A DNA stretch of 12,317 nt from CAYSBA01 sp964429075 [NCBI: uncultured bacterium] (GTDB taxonomy: Bacteria; CAYSBA01), in contig CAYSBA010000002.1 in assembly GCA_964429075.1 (NCBI GenBank), positions 1 through 12,317 of the forward strand. The letters run 5' to 3'. Below are positions 10,647-12,317 of the stretch, piece after piece (the first letter of the stretch is position 1; each line of letters begins with the position of its first letter). Made by a program: the position numbers and the translations under genes. The notes below the pieces were generated by a model that made no database searches, was not told the DNA's origin, and saw only the letters and a program-made list of their open reading frames with translations.

Positions 10647-12317
10647 GCTATTTTGTTGCAGATCTTCATGTTCACTCTCCCTATTCTCGTGCCACAAGTA
10701 AGAGGATGGATTTTGAAACTATGTCTCTGGTATGTAGTAACAAGGGTATTGATCTTGTGGGAACAGCAGATGCAATACACCCTTGTCGCCTTAAAGAGAT
10801 AAAAGAGGAATTGATCGATGATGGTAGCGGTATTCTGAGACTGAAGAAAAGGGCCTCATCTGTTGGATTTGTACTTACCACAGAGATAAGCTGTATCTAT
10901 AAAAAGGGTCCAAAGACCAGAAAGATTCACATTCTGCTCCTTATCCCATCGATAGATGATGCAGAGAGACTCTCAAATACTATAGGAGCGGTTGGCAACA
11001 TAGTATCAGATGGTCGTCCAATATTAGGTTTGGATGTAAGGGATCTTGCAGAGATAATATTCGAGACATCAAATGACACAGTACTGATACCTGCCCATAT
11101 CTGGACGCCATGGTTTTCTCTATTTGGTTCTAAAAGTGGATTTGATACTATTGAGGAATGCTTTGAAGACCTTACTGAAAATATTAGATGTCTTGAAACA
11201 GGTCTCTCCTCAGATCCACCAATGAACTGGATGGTTTCTGCACTCGATAACTATATCCTTGTTTCCAATTCAGATGCACATTCCCCGGAGGCACTTGGGA
11301 GAGAGGCAAATCTTTTTGAGACTAAAATAGAAGGCTTTTCACAACTAAAGTATATGTTGGAGACAGGTAATGGTCTATGGGGCACTGTTGAGTTCTTTCC
11401 ACAGGAGGGGAAATACCACTATGATGGCCATAGAAGATGTGGTGTATGTCTATCGCCAGAAGAGACAATAAGGCACAGAAATATCTGTCCTGAATGTGGT
11501 AAAAAACTAACACTCGGGGTCATGTACAGGGTCTTTGAACTTTCTGATAGAGACTACGGTTTTACGCCAACCTCGGGCAAATCCTTTAAAAGACTTGTAC
11601 CACTTAAACAGATAATTGCAGAGTGTATCGGTGTAAAATCTATAGGTTCTAAAAAGATAGATGTTATATACAAAAGGATATTAAAAGAGTTTGGTACCGA
11701 GCTGGACGTACTGCTTAATGTTTCTATCAAAGAACTAGATACATTCGATCCCATCCTTGCCATTGCAATAGAGAGGATGAGAGCTGAAAAGATATTTATA
11801 CGGCCTGGCTTTGATGGTGAGTTTGGTATTGTAAGGATCTTTGAACCTGGAGAACAAAAGAGGCTTCTCGGGCAAACAACTCTTGTGGGTCTGCAAGAAG
11901 AGGAAAAAAGAGATGGCATTTTTGTCCTCAGGCCTGTTGAGAGGCCCCAGGTTGCCAAAGATAAAATGGATGTAGCTAAAGAAGATATATTGAATCTTTC
12001 TGACAGCCAGAAAGAGGCGGTCTTTGCTAAAGATAGGTATCTGGCAATAGTTGCAGGCCCAGGGACAGGCAAAACAACCACATTGACAGATAGGATAATC
12101 AATACTCTCAATCAGGGTACTTCTGATCCTCTAAGAATTCTTTGTATAACCTTTACTGTCCATGCCCAGAAGGAGATGGAACAGCGTTTAAAAGAGAGAC
12201 TAAACAGAGGGAGATTACCGCAGATTTTTACATTTCACGGGTTTTGTTACAGTTTGATCGTTAAAGATTATCACGGATTTGGATTTAAAAAAGAGCCAAA
12301 GATAGTAGTTGGAGCAC
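10643..12317 (+). CDS. PHP phosphoesterase / Zn-ribbon / UvrD-type helicase fusion (3' truncated)
   Basis: ATG 10643 overlaps the cyclase stop (ATGA); 558 codons are seen and the frame runs off the right edge. Residues 1-~250 form a PHP metal-dependent phosphoesterase with a full ligand set: DLHVHS (D7, H9, H11), GTADAIHP (D43, H46), E81, H96, AHIWTPWF (H152) and SNSDAHSPEALGRE (D211, H213). A Zn ribbon follows: C266-x2-C269 and C282-x2-C285, set in GHRRCGVC and CPECGKKLTLGV. Residues ~300-400 continue the COG1379-like part. From ~450 a superfamily 1 helicase begins: Q-motif Gln456, Walker A GPGTGKTT (472-479), motif Ia as ITFTVHAQKEM (502-512) in place of the common FTNKAAxEM, and TFHGFCYSLI (530-539). 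Walker B and the second RecA domain lie beyond the edge. Such fusions are known from genome surveys but poorly characterised. A DNA repair role is likely and defence is possible; its substrate is unknown. Confidence 0.9.
   Translation, partial: MSYFVADLHVHSPYSRATSKRMDFETMSLVCSNKGIDLVGTADAIHPCRLKEIKEELIDDGSGILRLKKRASSVGFVLTTEISCIYKKGPKTRKIHILLLIPSIDDAERLSNTIGAVGNIVSDGRPILGLDVRDLAEIIFETSNDTVLIPAHIWTPWFSLFGSKSGFDTIEECFEDLTENIRCLETGLSSDPPMNWMVSALDNYILVSNSDAHSPEALGREANLFETKIEGFSQLKYMLETGNGLWGTVEFFPQEGKYHYDGHRRCGVCLSPEETIRHRNICPECGKKLTLGVMYRVFELSDRDYGFTPTSGKSFKRLVPLKQIIAECIGVKSIGSKKIDVIYKRILKEFGTELDVLLNVSIKELDTFDPILAIAIERMRAEKIFIRPGFDGEFGIVRIFEPGEQKRLLGQTTLVGLQEEEKRDGIFVLRPVERPQVAKDKMDVAKEDILNLSDSQKEAVFAKDRYLAIVAGPGTGKTTTLTDRIINTLNQGTSDPLRILCITFTVHAQKEMEQRLKERLNRGRLPQIFTFHGFCYSLIVKDYHGFGFKKEPKIVVGA

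Noticed and set aside
11554-12111. 185-codon minus-strand frame
   Set aside because: It lies opposite the conserved PHP-helicase coding sequence, is Ser/Leu-rich and looks like no known protein.
1-12317. CRISPR array, tRNA, rRNA, insertion sequence or prophage
   Set aside because: No regularly spaced repeats, cloverleaf sequences, rRNA signatures, transposase or phage structural genes were seen on either strand.

Overview
This AT-rich window looks like chromosomal DNA of a Gram-negative bacterium of the former Deltaproteobacteria (Myxococcota or Desulfobacterota-like). The clues are two Cys-lipidated exported proteins, an ExbB/ExbD (TolQ/TolR-type) channel, an FtsB-like division protein, and a surface lipoprotein that combines Kazal domains with MopE-type Cys/Asp repeats. 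Arg is mostly AGA/AGG and Ile often ATA. The lineage is inferred from architecture only. Every convincing gene is on the + strand. No tRNA, rRNA, CRISPR array, insertion sequence or phage gene was seen.

Layout. (1) 1-1874: C-terminal part of a large exported protein with four BACON/Ig-like repeats and a unique Cys-containing C-terminal domain; it is cut by the left edge. (2) 1875-2452: a 578-base gap with a weak hairpin, a long C-rich and nearly G-free stretch (candidate Rho-dependent terminator), one doubtful 81-codon frame, and a promoter. (3) 2453-4690: a small operon with a DsbA-like thioredoxin-fold lipoprotein, a Kce/BKACE-family beta-keto acid cleavage enzyme, and a short NadD-type adenylyltransferase whose start overlaps the kce stop. 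(4) 4832-7129: a 765-residue lipoprotein with about 100 cysteines, ended by a textbook intrinsic terminator. (5) 7226-12317: a tightly packed five-gene operon in which each gene overlaps or abuts the next: ExbB/TolQ-like channel, ExbD/TolR-like partner, FtsB-like protein, a membrane GAF-GAF-GGDEF diguanylate cyclase, and a PHP phosphoesterase / Zn-ribbon / UvrD-type helicase fusion cut by the right edge.

How the genes may work together. The two exported repeat proteins are probably surface or secreted adhesive/binding proteins. The DsbA-like lipoprotein sits close to the very Cys-rich lipoprotein and could help its disulfides form, although they are separate transcription units. The last operon is the most interesting part: it ties a proton-driven envelope motor (Tol-Pal-like, linked to outer-membrane constriction), a divisome coiled-coil protein, c-di-GMP synthesis and a nuclease-helicase-like DNA enzyme into one translationally coupled unit. 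All three candidate promoters carry a TGn extended -10 element.
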